A stretch of 64,000 bases of DNA from UBA7803 sp041395905 (lineage in GTDB: Bacteria; Pseudomonadota; Gammaproteobacteria; Pseudomonadales; Azotimanducaceae): positions 310,001 through 374,000 of the forward strand of contig JAWKZP010000003.1 in the NCBI GenBank assembly GCA_041395905.1. Reading direction: 5' to 3'. The notes beneath the pieces were generated by a model that saw nothing but the letters and a program-made list of their open reading frames with translations, made no database searches and was not told the DNA's origin. This document shows positions 34,830 through 43,649 of this stretch, in pieces (the first letter of the stretch is position 1; every line of letters starts with the position of its first letter). Made by a program: the position numbers and the translations under genes.

Positions 34830-35741
34830 TCAGGCGGGTTCCCTGCGCAGCGGCTGACACATGCAGTGCACGCCGCCGCCGCCCGCGGTGAACATGCTCA
34901 CGTCGGGATCGATCACGGTCAGGCCGTGGGCGCGGCACCTGTCCCTGAGCTCCACGTTTTCCGCGGGCAGTAGCACCCGATCATCGCCCAGTGCGACCAC
35001 GTTGACGCCAAGCTCCAGCACCGCGCGGAAAGGAACGTCGATGATCTCGATACCCCGGCCGCGCAGCCAGCGCAGCAGTTCCTCCTCGACCGCGTCGGTG
35101 CACACCACCGCGAGCTTCTCCGCCAGCATGGCCAGCTTCACGTCGAGGTGCAGAAAGAACGGATCGAACGCGTAGGGCCTGAACTCCCAGCCCTCGGCTT
35201 CGATCCAGGCTCGGACCTGAGCGAGGCCTTCCGCGCTGGTGCGCTCGCCCGAGAACCCGCACAGCACCACCCCAGGCTCCAGCACCATGAAGTCGCCACC
35301 TTCGAACGGGCCCGCGGTGACGACATCGAAGATCGGAATGCCGGTGCGCTGATAGAACTCCACCACCGCCTTCCACTCGCCGCGCCGCCAGGGGCTGTAC
35401 ATCTGGGTGACGATCGGCCCCCAGGGCGTCATCACGGACGAGTCACGCGCGTAGATCTGATACGGCAGGCTGGCGTCCGGCTCGAGGACGTGGGGGATCA
35501 CACCGGCACCCCGATAGGCATCGAGCATGTCCTGGTACTGAGCCCGCGCCAGCTGCCCATCGAACCGGCGCCCGAGACGGGCCGAGCGTCGCGACATGGC
35601 GTTGCCCGCCTGCCAGGCGTAGTGGTCCACCGGCCCGATGAGCACGTCGCGGAGCACGCCGTACTCCGAGTCCATACCCCAGCGCTGCAGTACCGCCGAG
35701 CCGCCGCCCTGCTGTCTGTTTCGCAGTGAATAGTCTTTCAT
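34830..35741 (-). CDS. Guanidine-modifying enzyme (arginine deiminase/amidinotransferase/DDAH superfamily)
   Basis: A 303-residue single-domain pentein-fold hydrolase or transferase acting on a guanidino group. Catalytic residues are in place: YARD (D100), EGGD (147-150), the general-base H198 in FFLHLDVK and the nucleophile C293 in GGGGVHCMCQ. The length and the FLHLD pattern favour a dimethylarginine- or arginine-deiminase-like role over agmatine deiminase. It is the last gene of a minus-strand operon, 14 nt after an M20 amidohydrolase gene. The product of a deiminase would be a ureido compound, which the neighbouring enzyme could hydrolyse. Confidence 0.87.
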   Translation of the reverse strand: MKDYSLRNRQQGGGSAVLQRWGMDSEYGVLRDVLIGPVDHYAWQAGNAMSRRSARLGRRFDGQLARAQYQDMLDAYRGAGVIPHVLEPDASLPYQIYARDSSVMTPWGPIVTQMYSPWRRGEWKAVVEFYQRTGIPIFDVVTAGPFEGGDFMVLEPGVVLCGFSGERTSAEGLAQVRAWIEAEGWEFRPYAFDPFFLHLDVKLAMLAEKLAVVCTDAVEEELLRWLRGRGIEIIDVPFRAVLELGVNVVALGDDRVLLPAENVELRDRCRAHGLTVIDPDVSMFTAGGGGVHCMCQPLRREPA

Positions 35742-35755
35742 TTCAGACGATTACC

Positions 35756-36994
35756 TCAACCTTTGCCGGCCCGGTCGAGCATTGCGTGGAGGAGAACGTT
35801 ACAGCCCGCCTCCAGGTCGCCGGGCAGCGCGTTCTCTGCCTCGTTGTGCGACAGACCGCCTTCACAGGGCACGAAGATCATGCTGGTGGGCGCTACCCGC
35901 GCGACGTACACGGAGTCGTGGCCCGCGCCGGAGACCATGTCCCGATGCGGATACCCGAGCATCCCCGCCGCGCGCCGCACCGCCGCCACACACCGGTCAT
36001 CGAAGGCCACGGCCGGAGACCGCCACTGGTCGAGAATCTGCTGCTCGATGCCGACGCGGCGGGCGGCCTCGGCAACGATCCGGCGCAGACGAGCATCCAT
36101 GCCGTCGAGCACGCGCTGATCCGGGTGACGCAGGTCCACGGCCAGCAGCAACCGTTCCGGCACGGTGTTGCGCGAACCGGGCTCGGCGTGGATGTCGCCG
36201 AAGGTCGCGCGCGCCCAGGGCGCCTGCTCGTCGGCCAGGGCATACAGCTGCGCGAGGATGTCGTGCAGGGCCATGAACGGGTCGCGGCGATCCGGCATCG
36301 GCGTCGGCCCGGCGTGACAGGGCTGGCCCGTGAGCACCACGTCGTACCAGTTCATGCCCTGGACCCCGGTCAGCACTCCAATGGTGAGGCCCTCCTTCTC
36401 GAGGATCGGGCCCTGCTCGATGTGCACCTCGAACGCCGCGGTGAGCGGATACGCGCGGCACGGCTGCGAGCCCGCATAACCGATCCGGTCCAGCGCCTCA
36501 CCGATGGACACTCCGGCACGGTCGGTGCGGCTGAGCCCGTACTCCAGGTCGAACGCGCCGCCCCAGACGCCGGAACCGATCATCGCCGGAGAGAAACGCA
36601 CGCCTTCCTCGTTGGTCCACACCGCCACCTGCAACGGCGTCTCGGTCTGCACGCCGGCATCGTTCAGCGTGCGCAGGACCTCGAGCCCCGCCAGCACGCC
36701 GTAGACGCCGTCGAAGCGGCCGCCGGTAGGCTGGGTGTCCAGGTGGGAGCCGGCAAGCACCGGCGGCAGCGAGCTCGTGCGCCCCGGCCGGGTAGCGAAG
36801 AGATTGCCCATCTGATCCACCGTCACCGTGCAGCCGGCGTCTTCGCACCAGCTCACGAACAGGTTGCGTGCCGCCTTGTCGGTGTCGGTGAGCGCCAGCC
36901 GATTGCAGCCGCCGCGGGGCGTTGCGCCGATCCGCGCCATGTCCATGAGCGAGCCCCACAGCCGCTGACCGTTCACCCGTAGATTCTCTGTCAT
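35756..36994 (-). CDS. Zn-dependent M20 amidohydrolase (N-carbamoyl-L-amino-acid hydrolase/allantoate amidohydrolase-like)
   Basis: A 412-residue metallo-amidohydrolase of the HyuC/AllC group. Metal ligands and catalytic acid are seen in AGSHLDTQPTGGRFDG (H84, D95) and TNEEG (E129/E130), with FEVHIEQGPILE (about 190-201) and the dimerisation/substrate region GMNWYDVVLTGQPCHAGPTPM. These enzymes remove a carbamoyl or ureido group from amino-acid-like substrates, releasing CO2 and ammonia. It lies between an EamA exporter gene and the guanidine-modifying enzyme gene. Confidence 0.9.
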   Translation of the reverse strand: MTENLRVNGQRLWGSLMDMARIGATPRGGCNRLALTDTDKAARNLFVSWCEDAGCTVTVDQMGNLFATRPGRTSSLPPVLAGSHLDTQPTGGRFDGVYGVLAGLEVLRTLNDAGVQTETPLQVAVWTNEEGVRFSPAMIGSGVWGGAFDLEYGLSRTDRAGVSIGEALDRIGYAGSQPCRAYPLTAAFEVHIEQGPILEKEGLTIGVLTGVQGMNWYDVVLTGQPCHAGPTPMPDRRDPFMALHDILAQLYALADEQAPWARATFGDIHAEPGSRNTVPERLLLAVDLRHPDQRVLDGMDARLRRIVAEAARRVGIEQQILDQWRSPAVAFDDRCVAAVRRAAGMLGYPHRDMVSGAGHDSVYVARVAPTSMIFVPCEGGLSHNEAENALPGDLEAGCNVLLHAMLDRAGKG

Positions 36995-37056
36995 TGCGCC
37001 GCTCCCATGCCCACACGCCGCAGCATACTAAGACACGAGCCCGGGCGCCGTTCCTG

Positions 37057-37935
37057 TCAGCCCAGGGCCACCAGAGCCAGGCCAATCAGCATGAGCGCGG
37101 CCCAGAGCAGGCGCCGCCCCGCATCGCGCTCCCGGAGCAGCCGACCACCCATGACCACCGCGACCAGCACGCTGACTTCGCGAGCCGGCGCCACGTAGCT
37201 GACCGGGGTGAACTGCAGCGCCGACAGCACCAGTATGTAGGCCAGGGGGCTCAGCAGACCCACGGCCAGCGCGTCGACGCGGTGGCGCCGCCACGCCGCA
37301 GGGACGTCGCCGCGCCGGCGCAGGGCATAAGGACCGAGCAGCACGGCCCGGCCCAGGTTCGCCGCGTAGTCCAGCAGCAGCGGCGGGACCAGCGCCGACG
37401 CCACCGCGTGCGCATCCCACAGGGTGTAGGTGCCGATCAGCACGCCCGTGCCGAGCCCGAACACCACGGCCGGCGCGCGCGACCCGTCCGCCGTTGCCAC
37501 CAGACGGCCTGACCCGCGTCCCGGGCGCGCGAGGAAGAACACACCGAGCACCAGCAGTACCATGCCGGCTACGGCCGTCATGCCGGGTTGCTCGCCGAGC
37601 AGCAGCACGGCCGCGGCCACTGCCACCACCGGTCCTGTTGCCCGCGCCAGTGGATACACGAGAGACAGATCGCCGTGACGGTAGCCGGCCTGCAACAGTA
37701 GAAAGTAGCCGACGTGCAGCACCGCGCTCCCGGCCATGAACGCTGCCTGCCACGCGCTCAGATGCCCGCCCACGCTGTACATGACGAACGCCGCCACGGG
37801 CAGATAGAGCACCACCGACACGAGCGCGCACAGCCAGACGAACAGCGCATCGCCCGCGGAACGTTTGGCGAAGTAGTTCCAGCCCGCGTGGCACACGGCT
37901 GCTGCGAGCACCAGCGCGAGTGCACCTGGGCTCAC
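37057..37935 (-). CDS. EamA/DMT-superfamily transporter
   Basis: A 292-residue protein with ten hydrophobic helices in two EamA repeats (first from ALALVLAAAVCHAGWNYFAKRS, second from about residue 150, FGLGTGVLIGTYTLWDA). GTG at 37935 is chosen because the first EamA helix begins there and GGAG lies about 11 nt upstream; a longer in-frame reading overlaps the dioxygenase gene and has no family sequence. It lies 37 nt after the dioxygenase and 62 nt before the M20 gene. Members often export amino acids or metabolites; direction and substrate are unknown. Confidence 0.82.
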   Translation of the reverse strand: MSPGALALVLAAAVCHAGWNYFAKRSAGDALFVWLCALVSVVLYLPVAAFVMYSVGGHLSAWQAAFMAGSAVLHVGYFLLLQAGYRHGDLSLVYPLARATGPVVAVAAAVLLLGEQPGMTAVAGMVLLVLGVFFLARPGRGSGRLVATADGSRAPAVVFGLGTGVLIGTYTLWDAHAVASALVPPLLLDYAANLGRAVLLGPYALRRRGDVPAAWRRHRVDALAVGLLSPLAYILVLSALQFTPVSYVAPAREVSVLVAVVMGGRLLRERDAGRRLLWAALMLIGLALVALG

Positions 37936-37972
37936 GCAGCCGCTGCTCCGCCGCGGCGTCGGCGCGACCCGA

Positions 37973-39145
37973 TCAGATTCCCAGGTCGAGCAGGTTGTAA
38001 TCCTTGAACGACGCCATGGTCTCCGGCGTCCATCGATAGTTCGCCTGCTCCGCGGCGAACGGCCGGTAGCAGAAAGGGGTCTCCGCGGGGAAGCGCTGGC
38101 GACGCGCGTCGATCGCATACGCGATCAGCTCCGAGCGTTTGCGGATGCGCGTCTCGTCATAGACCGAAACCGGATTGTGAATGCCGCCGCTCTCGACCCC
38201 GAGCACCGACGCGCGCCGGTGGAAGCCGAAGTTGATGGTGACCCGAACGTCGGCGCTGGTATTGGCGAAGGAGCCGTGCACCGCCTGGCGGTTGCAGATG
38301 GCCACGTCCCCTGGGGCGCAGATCAGCGGCACCGCGTCCGGCAGGCGCTCGCTGCCGCAGGCTGCCGCCATGGCTTTGATGTCCACCTTGCCCAGACGAT
38401 GCGAGCCCGGCACCACCCACAGACCATTGGCGGCGTTGCAGCCGTAGAGCTGAGCCATGAAGTTGAAACCGTGGGTGCCCGCGTCAAGCGCCGGGCTGTT
38501 CCAGTGAGTCCAGCCATCCTGGTGCCAGGCGACCGAGCCGCCCAGCCCGGGCTGTTTGATCCACACCGCCTCGTTGAACGGCGTGAAGTCATCGCCGTTG
38601 ACCGCCGCAGCCACAGCCAGCAGCTGCGGGTGCCCGTACAGGCGCAGGCACGCGGGCGAGAACTGCAGCGAACCCAGCACCAGCTGCACCACGTACTCGG
38701 GCGCGCCCTCCGGCGCTTCGGGCTCGTGCATCTTGAGCGGATGGCGGCCGTGATTGCGGTCCGTGCCGCCGATGGGATCGGACAGCGGCTTCACCCAGCT
38801 GACGGTCGGTGCCTGGCAGTCGGCGCCGAGCGCGGGCCGGCCGTGACGGTCGAGCGCGGCGCCCCGGGTGACCGGAGCCCGATCCAGCAGCTCCGCCACG
38901 TCCCGCTCGATGTCGGCGAGCTCGTCGGCAGCGATGACGCCCTCGAACACGTAGAAGCCGTGCTGCCAGTACGCATCCAGTATCGAGCTGTCCAGACGAC
39001 CGTCGGCATCGAAACGGATCGGGCCGCGATTGCCCAGCGCCATCGCACGCTGCTCACCCGCCGCACGATAGGCGGCCATGGCCGCTTCGTCGTCACCGTA
39101 GTCGCCGATGGCCACCCGAACCAGTGGCAGATCCGCCGCGCTCAT
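37973..39145 (-). CDS. Phytanoyl-CoA dioxygenase (PhyH)-family Fe(II)/2-oxoglutarate oxygenase
   Basis: A 390-residue non-heme iron oxygenase. The iron triad is H208-x-D210 (VAWHQDGWTHW) and H290 (CNRQAVHGSFAN), and R301 (ADVRVTINFGFH) is the likely 2-oxoglutarate anchor. Family members hydroxylate acyl-CoAs, amino acids and other small molecules. ATG at 39145 follows GGGAGAG; an upstream in-frame ATG does not. It heads the operon with the exporter, M20 hydrolase and guanidine-modifying enzyme, so its substrate may be a guanidino or amino-acid compound. It diverges from a threonine-synthase-like gene. Confidence 0.88.
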   Translation of the reverse strand: MSAADLPLVRVAIGDYGDDEAAMAAYRAAGEQRAMALGNRGPIRFDADGRLDSSILDAYWQHGFYVFEGVIAADELADIERDVAELLDRAPVTRGAALDRHGRPALGADCQAPTVSWVKPLSDPIGGTDRNHGRHPLKMHEPEAPEGAPEYVVQLVLGSLQFSPACLRLYGHPQLLAVAAAVNGDDFTPFNEAVWIKQPGLGGSVAWHQDGWTHWNSPALDAGTHGFNFMAQLYGCNAANGLWVVPGSHRLGKVDIKAMAAACGSERLPDAVPLICAPGDVAICNRQAVHGSFANTSADVRVTINFGFHRRASVLGVESGGIHNPVSVYDETRIRKRSELIAYAIDARRQRFPAETPFCYRPFAAEQANYRWTPETMASFKDYNLLDLGI

Positions 39146-39222
39146 GGGCACTCTCCCGGTTGTTCCCTTGCCTGATTCTCGCACAGGCGCCATACCGGGC
39201 CCAGCTGGTAGACTCGCTGGCC

Positions 39223-40413
39223 ATGGATCGTTGCCACGTCACCCATCTCGAGTGCTCGCTCACGGGCGAGCGCTATGCGGCGCATCAGGTGCACGAGCTG
39301 TCCGCGGCGGGCCGGCCGCTGCTGGTGCGCTACGACCTCGACGCCATTGGCGCGAGGCTCGCGCGCGACGCCCTGGTGCAGCGGCCCGGCGGCTTCTGGC
39401 GCTACCGTGAGCTGCTGCCCATGCGGCACGCTGCAAGCGCGCTCGATCTGGGGGAGGTGACGACTCCGCTGCTGCGCCTGCCGCGCTTCGAGATGGGCGG
39501 CGAGCTGTGGGTGAAGGACGAGGGCCGGCTGCCCACCGGCTCGTTCAAGGCCCGTGGGCTCGGCGTCGCGGTGGCCATGGCCAGGGAGCTGGGACTCACC
39601 CATCTGGCCATGCCTACGAACGGCAACGCCGGTGCCGCCATGGCCGCATACGCTGCGCGGGCCGGATTGCACGCCACCGTGTTCTGCCCGGGCGACACGC
39701 CGGACGTCAACATCCGCGAGATCAGCCTGCATGGCGCAGAGGTGTTCCGCGTCGACGGACTGATCAACGACTGCGGCCGCATCGTCGCTGAGGGCAAAGC
39801 GCGTTTCGGCTGGTTCGATCTGTCCACGCTCAAGGAGCCGTATCGCATCGAGGGCAAGAAAACCATGGGCCTGGAGCTGGCCGAGCAGTTCGGCTGGCAG
39901 CTGCCCGATGCGATCTTCTATCCCACCGGCGGCGGCACCGGCCTCATCGGCATGTGGAAGGCATTCGAAGAGCTCGAGCAGCTCGGCTGGATAGGCTCCC
40001 GGCGGCCGAAGATGTTCGCCGTGCAGGCCGACGGCTGTGCGCCCATCGTGCGCGCGTTCGAGGCCGGCACGGAGCACGCCGAGCTCTGGCAGAACGCACG
40101 CACCGTGGCAGCGGGCATTCGCGTACCTGCCGCCATCGGCGACTTTCTCATCCTTCGGGCCGTGCGTCTGTCCTCCGGCGCGGCGCTGGCCGTGTCCGAC
40201 GAGGCCATTCTCGAGGCACGCCGCGAAGCGGCCATGACCGAAGGCGTGCTGCTGTGTCCCGAGGGCGCCGCCACGCTCGCCGGCTGGCGGCAGGCGCTGG
40301 CGTCCGGCCTGGTACGGCCCGAAGATCGCTGCGTGCTGTTCAATTGCGCCACCGGCCTCAAATATCCCATGGAAGATCGCAGCAAGGCGTTTTCCGGCGT
40401 GGATTCCGTCTGA
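39223..40413 (+). CDS. Threonine-synthase-like PLP enzyme (fold type II)
   Basis: A 396-residue PLP-dependent enzyme close to threonine synthase. The Schiff-base lysine is K109 in PTGSFKARG, MPTNGNAGAAMAAYAARAG (about 155-175) binds the substrate side, and YPTGGGTGLIG binds the PLP phosphate. The N-terminal CHVTHLECSLTGERYAAHQ looks like the zinc-ribbon-derived start seen in threonine and cysteate synthases. Being divergent from a dioxygenase/deiminase operon, it may act as a beta- or gamma-eliminating enzyme in a specialised pathway rather than in threonine synthesis. ATG at 39223 matches the family start; the ribosome-binding site is weak. Confidence 0.85.
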   Translation: MDRCHVTHLECSLTGERYAAHQVHELSAAGRPLLVRYDLDAIGARLARDALVQRPGGFWRYRELLPMRHAASALDLGEVTTPLLRLPRFEMGGELWVKDEGRLPTGSFKARGLGVAVAMARELGLTHLAMPTNGNAGAAMAAYAARAGLHATVFCPGDTPDVNIREISLHGAEVFRVDGLINDCGRIVAEGKARFGWFDLSTLKEPYRIEGKKTMGLELAEQFGWQLPDAIFYPTGGGTGLIGMWKAFEELEQLGWIGSRRPKMFAVQADGCAPIVRAFEAGTEHAELWQNARTVAAGIRVPAAIGDFLILRAVRLSSGAALAVSDEAILEARREAAMTEGVLLCPEGAATLAGWRQALASGLVRPEDRCVLFNCATGLKYPMEDRSKAFSGVDSV

Positions 40414-40471
40414 CGAATTCTTTGCCGTACAATTTCCGAACGGCGATTCTAAAGAGATCCGGGGGGAGAGC

Positions 40472-42106
40472 ATGATGATCCGATCGACGTGCGTTGCCGC
40501 GCTTGTGAGCACCGCCCTGCTCTGGGGCTGCGGCGAGCAGGCCGCCGAGACGCCCGCCCAGGCACGACCAGCCAGCGATCTGCCTGCTGCGGCGGATATC
40601 CAGCCGGTAGCGCAGACAGCCTACGGCAGCGTCCGTGGCGCGGTCGAAGATGGCGTGCTCGTGTTCAAAGGCGTCCGCTACGGTGCAGACACGGCCACCA
40701 CGCGCTTTCAGGCGCCCCGCCCACCGGAGCCCTGGGACGGCGTGCAGGACGCGCTGACGTTCGGCAACTCGGCGCGTCAGATCCCGCTGGGGGACGGCGG
40801 CGGCCTGTTCCGTTCCTGGGCGCGCGACCCGGCCCCGGCATTGAGCGAAGACTGTCTGTTTCTCAACGTCTGGACGCCGGCACTGCGCGACGGCGGCAAG
40901 CGGCCGGTAATGGTGTGGTTCCATGGCGGCGGTTTCTCCTCGGGCTCGGGTTCGAGCACGGTCTACGAGGGTGTGCGCCTGGCCAATCGCGGGGACGTGG
41001 TGGTGGTCACCGTCAATCATCGCCTCAACCAGTTCGGCTATCTGTACCTGGCGCAATACGGCGAGCAGTTCGCCGATTCGGGCAATGCCGGCATCCTCGA
41101 TCTGGTGCTCGCGCTCCGATGGGTGCGCGACAACATCGCCGAGTTCGGCGGCGATCCGGACAACGTGATGATCTTCGGCGAATCCGGCGGCGGCGCCAAG
41201 GTGAGCGTTTTGATGGCGATGGACGCAGCGCGCGGACTGTTTCATCGCGCAGTCATCCAGAGCGGGCCGCGCCTCAGCAATCTGGACCCGGACACGGCAA
41301 CGGCCAGCGCGCAGCGGCTTGTCGAGCAATTGGGCCTGACCGCGGAAACCATCGATCAGATCCGCACGATGCCCCCGGAGCGGATCGAAACAGCAGCTCG
41401 CGCCCTGATGGCTGCGGGCACAGTGCCGCCCGGCAGCGGACCGGTGTTCGACGGCCGCAACTTCACCCGCCAGCCATTCGAACCCGACGCGCCGCCGCAG
41501 TCGGCAGACGTGCCGCTGCTGATCGGCACCACGCGCACGGAGATGTCGCTGCTGGCCGGCGCGCGGCGTCCGGAGCTTTTCGATCTCACCTGGGACACCC
41601 TGCCCGCAGCGCTCAGAGCCCTGCTGCCCAACGTCAATCCCGACGCCGTCATCGACGGCTACCGCGCGCTGGATCCGAGCCTGGATGCGCCGGCGCTGTA
41701 TTTCACGGCCGCCACCGACAACGGCTTCCTGCGCGGCAGCATGGCGCTTGCGGACCGCAAGGCGGCCCTGGGACGCGCGCCCGTCTACTACTACCTGTTC
41801 GACTGGAACACGCCGGTGGACGAGGGAAAATGGGGCGCGCCCCACGCGCTGGAGCTCGGGTTCGTGTTCGACAACGTGGCGAAATCGGCGTCCATGTCCG
41901 GCGTCGGCGAGACCCAGCAGCACATCGCTGACATGATGAGCGAATCCTGGATCGCCTTTGCCCGCTCGGGCGATCCGAACAACGGGCAGCTGCCGCACTG
42001 GGCGCCCTATGATGCCCGGACCCGGGCCATGATGGTGATCGATTCGACGCCGCGCCTGGCAGACGATCCGCGCGCCCCCTACCTCGCGCTGCTGGGCGGC
42101 CGCTGA
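40472..42106 (+). CDS. Type-B carboxylesterase lipoprotein
   Basis: A 544-residue carboxylesterase/lipase-family enzyme. The N-terminus is a lipoprotein-like signal ending LLWGC20 with a low-complexity linker. The oxyanion motif VWFHGGGFSSGS (about 149-158) and the nucleophile elbow FGES238GGGAK are clear, and the C-terminal catalytic His is in KWGAPHALELGFVF. The SEDCLFLNVWTP segment (about 125-136) is the type-B signature. It should hydrolyse carboxylic esters in the periplasm or at the outer membrane. GGGGGGAG precedes the ATG. Confidence 0.9.
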   Translation: MMIRSTCVAALVSTALLWGCGEQAAETPAQARPASDLPAAADIQPVAQTAYGSVRGAVEDGVLVFKGVRYGADTATTRFQAPRPPEPWDGVQDALTFGNSARQIPLGDGGGLFRSWARDPAPALSEDCLFLNVWTPALRDGGKRPVMVWFHGGGFSSGSGSSTVYEGVRLANRGDVVVVTVNHRLNQFGYLYLAQYGEQFADSGNAGILDLVLALRWVRDNIAEFGGDPDNVMIFGESGGGAKVSVLMAMDAARGLFHRAVIQSGPRLSNLDPDTATASAQRLVEQLGLTAETIDQIRTMPPERIETAARALMAAGTVPPGSGPVFDGRNFTRQPFEPDAPPQSADVPLLIGTTRTEMSLLAGARRPELFDLTWDTLPAALRALLPNVNPDAVIDGYRALDPSLDAPALYFTAATDNGFLRGSMALADRKAALGRAPVYYYLFDWNTPVDEGKWGAPHALELGFVFDNVAKSASMSGVGETQQHIADMMSESWIAFARSGDPNNGQLPHWAPYDARTRAMMVIDSTPRLADDPRAPYLALLGGR

Positions 42107-42115
42107 CGGTCCGCC

Positions 42116-42133
42116 GCGGGCGCCGGCGCCCGC
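42116..42133. terminator. 18-bp perfect GC palindrome between convergent genes
   Basis: GCGGGCGCCGGCGCCCGC is a perfect palindrome in the 31-bp gap between the convergent esterase and flavoprotein genes. A transcript from either side could fold it, but there is no T tract; a terminator role is inferred. Confidence 0.45.
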
Positions 42134-42137
42134 AGGC

Positions 42138-43619
42138 TCAGGCGCGCTCGATCAGCGCCAGCATCTCCGCGCGGGTCGGGCCGCGCTGGATACGCGCTGC
42201 CGAATTGCGCGCGCGGCCGCGGAACATGTAGGCGAAAATGATACCCCGGGTGCGCCAGTCCTGCAGAAACGCCCCCGGCTTTTCCAGCAGGTTCGCAGTG
42301 CGTGACATGCCGCGCATGACACGCAGGTTGTAACGGGCCGCCGCCGCCAGCGCATCGCCGAACGCGAGCCCGAACCATTTGCCGAACGAATCGGGTCGAT
42401 CGACACCCTCGCCGCGCAGCGTCGCCAGCGCCCTGCGGATACCGTTCTTGTCCTCGGTGACGCTGGTCTGAAAGATCGGCCGCAGCTCCTGCTCGGTGCG
42501 CTGATCGAACGCGAGCGCACGTTGGGTCGGGTCCGCAATCTCCTCGAGCACCTGCGCCAGCATGTGCGCGTGCAGGATGCTGGTGCTGCACCCGCGGCCA
42601 TAGAGGGGGTTGGTGCGCAGAGACGCGTCACCGACGGCGAAGAAGTTCCTCGCCAGGGGTTTGCCATCGTGCACGTAGTGGCGCCACACGGCACGGATGT
42701 CGCCGATGCCGAATGGCTCCGTCGTCGGCTGCACCGCCCCTTCGCGCAGCCAGGGCTGCAATCCCGGAATGCTGCGGCAGATGGCGTCGAACGTGGCGCC
42801 GTCCTTGATGGCTTCGCGCAGCTCGTGCTCGGCGTTGTGCATGCACACGATGATTGCGAAATGGCCGTTGTCGCCCGGAAACACGCCGAACTTGATGTAT
42901 CCGAGATCGCCGCCGGCGCGGTCCTTGCCGCCTCGCGGCGGCTCCTGCACACCGGGGTTCAGCCGGTAGTGGCGCGTGTAGTAGACGATCTCGGAATCGT
43001 CGTTCTCCTCTTCCACGGTAACGCCCAGCTCACCGAACCAGCGCGGAAACCGCGTCATGCGGCCGCTGGCATCGACGACCACGTCCGCGCGGATCTCCGC
43101 GCCGAACGCCGCCACGCAGTCGCGCCGGACCTTGAGCCCCCGTACCGTGAGCGTCCCGGCTTCGGGTTCGGCGAGCAGACCGTCGATGGTGATGCCGTTG
43201 AGGATGCGGATGTTCGGCAGCCGGCCGACGTAGCGGCGCAGCACCGTCTCTATGGTGGCGCGACGGCACAGCAATACCCACAACCGCTCGTCCCCGGGCT
43301 CGGCCCGATAGCGCGCCTCCAGCTCCGGCGACAGCATGTCCTTGAAGTCCAGACGCCGTGCCCCGGCCGCGTAGAAATCCTCCAGCAGATCCGGGTAGTT
43401 GTCCTGCAGCAGGTTGCACATGAGCCCGAGAAATGCGTGCGGATGGCGGAACTGAGCAGCACCGCGCCGCGGCCACTCGAAGAACGCCTTCTCCGGGTCC
43501 CCCTCCGGCGGGGCAGAATCCCGTTCCAGCACCGTGACCTCGTGCCCGCGCCTGGCCAGCGCCAGCGCCGTGCACATGCCCGCGATACCGCTGCCGACGA
43601 TGACGATCTGCTCACTCAC
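42138..43619 (-). CDS. FAD-dependent oxidoreductase/monooxygenase
   Basis: A 493-residue flavoprotein. It starts with the dinucleotide-binding VGSGIAGMCTALALARRGHEVTVLERD (residues 7-34) and has DVVVDASGRMTRFPRW (about 175-190) and FFAVGDASLRTNPLYGRGCSTSILHAHMLA (about 322-352), the GD motif contacting FAD. The arrangement resembles group A monooxygenases and geranylgeranyl-reductase-like proteins, but no closer subfamily can be named. It is the last gene of a minus-strand operon, 30 nt after the epoxide-hydrolase-like gene. Confidence 0.85.
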   Translation of the reverse strand: MSEQIVIVGSGIAGMCTALALARRGHEVTVLERDSAPPEGDPEKAFFEWPRRGAAQFRHPHAFLGLMCNLLQDNYPDLLEDFYAAGARRLDFKDMLSPELEARYRAEPGDERLWVLLCRRATIETVLRRYVGRLPNIRILNGITIDGLLAEPEAGTLTVRGLKVRRDCVAAFGAEIRADVVVDASGRMTRFPRWFGELGVTVEEENDDSEIVYYTRHYRLNPGVQEPPRGGKDRAGGDLGYIKFGVFPGDNGHFAIIVCMHNAEHELREAIKDGATFDAICRSIPGLQPWLREGAVQPTTEPFGIGDIRAVWRHYVHDGKPLARNFFAVGDASLRTNPLYGRGCSTSILHAHMLAQVLEEIADPTQRALAFDQRTEQELRPIFQTSVTEDKNGIRRALATLRGEGVDRPDSFGKWFGLAFGDALAAAARYNLRVMRGMSRTANLLEKPGAFLQDWRTRGIIFAYMFRGRARNSAARIQRGPTRAEMLALIERA

Positions 43620-43649
43620 CTGTGGTGATACTCCGCGGTTGCTCGAGGA

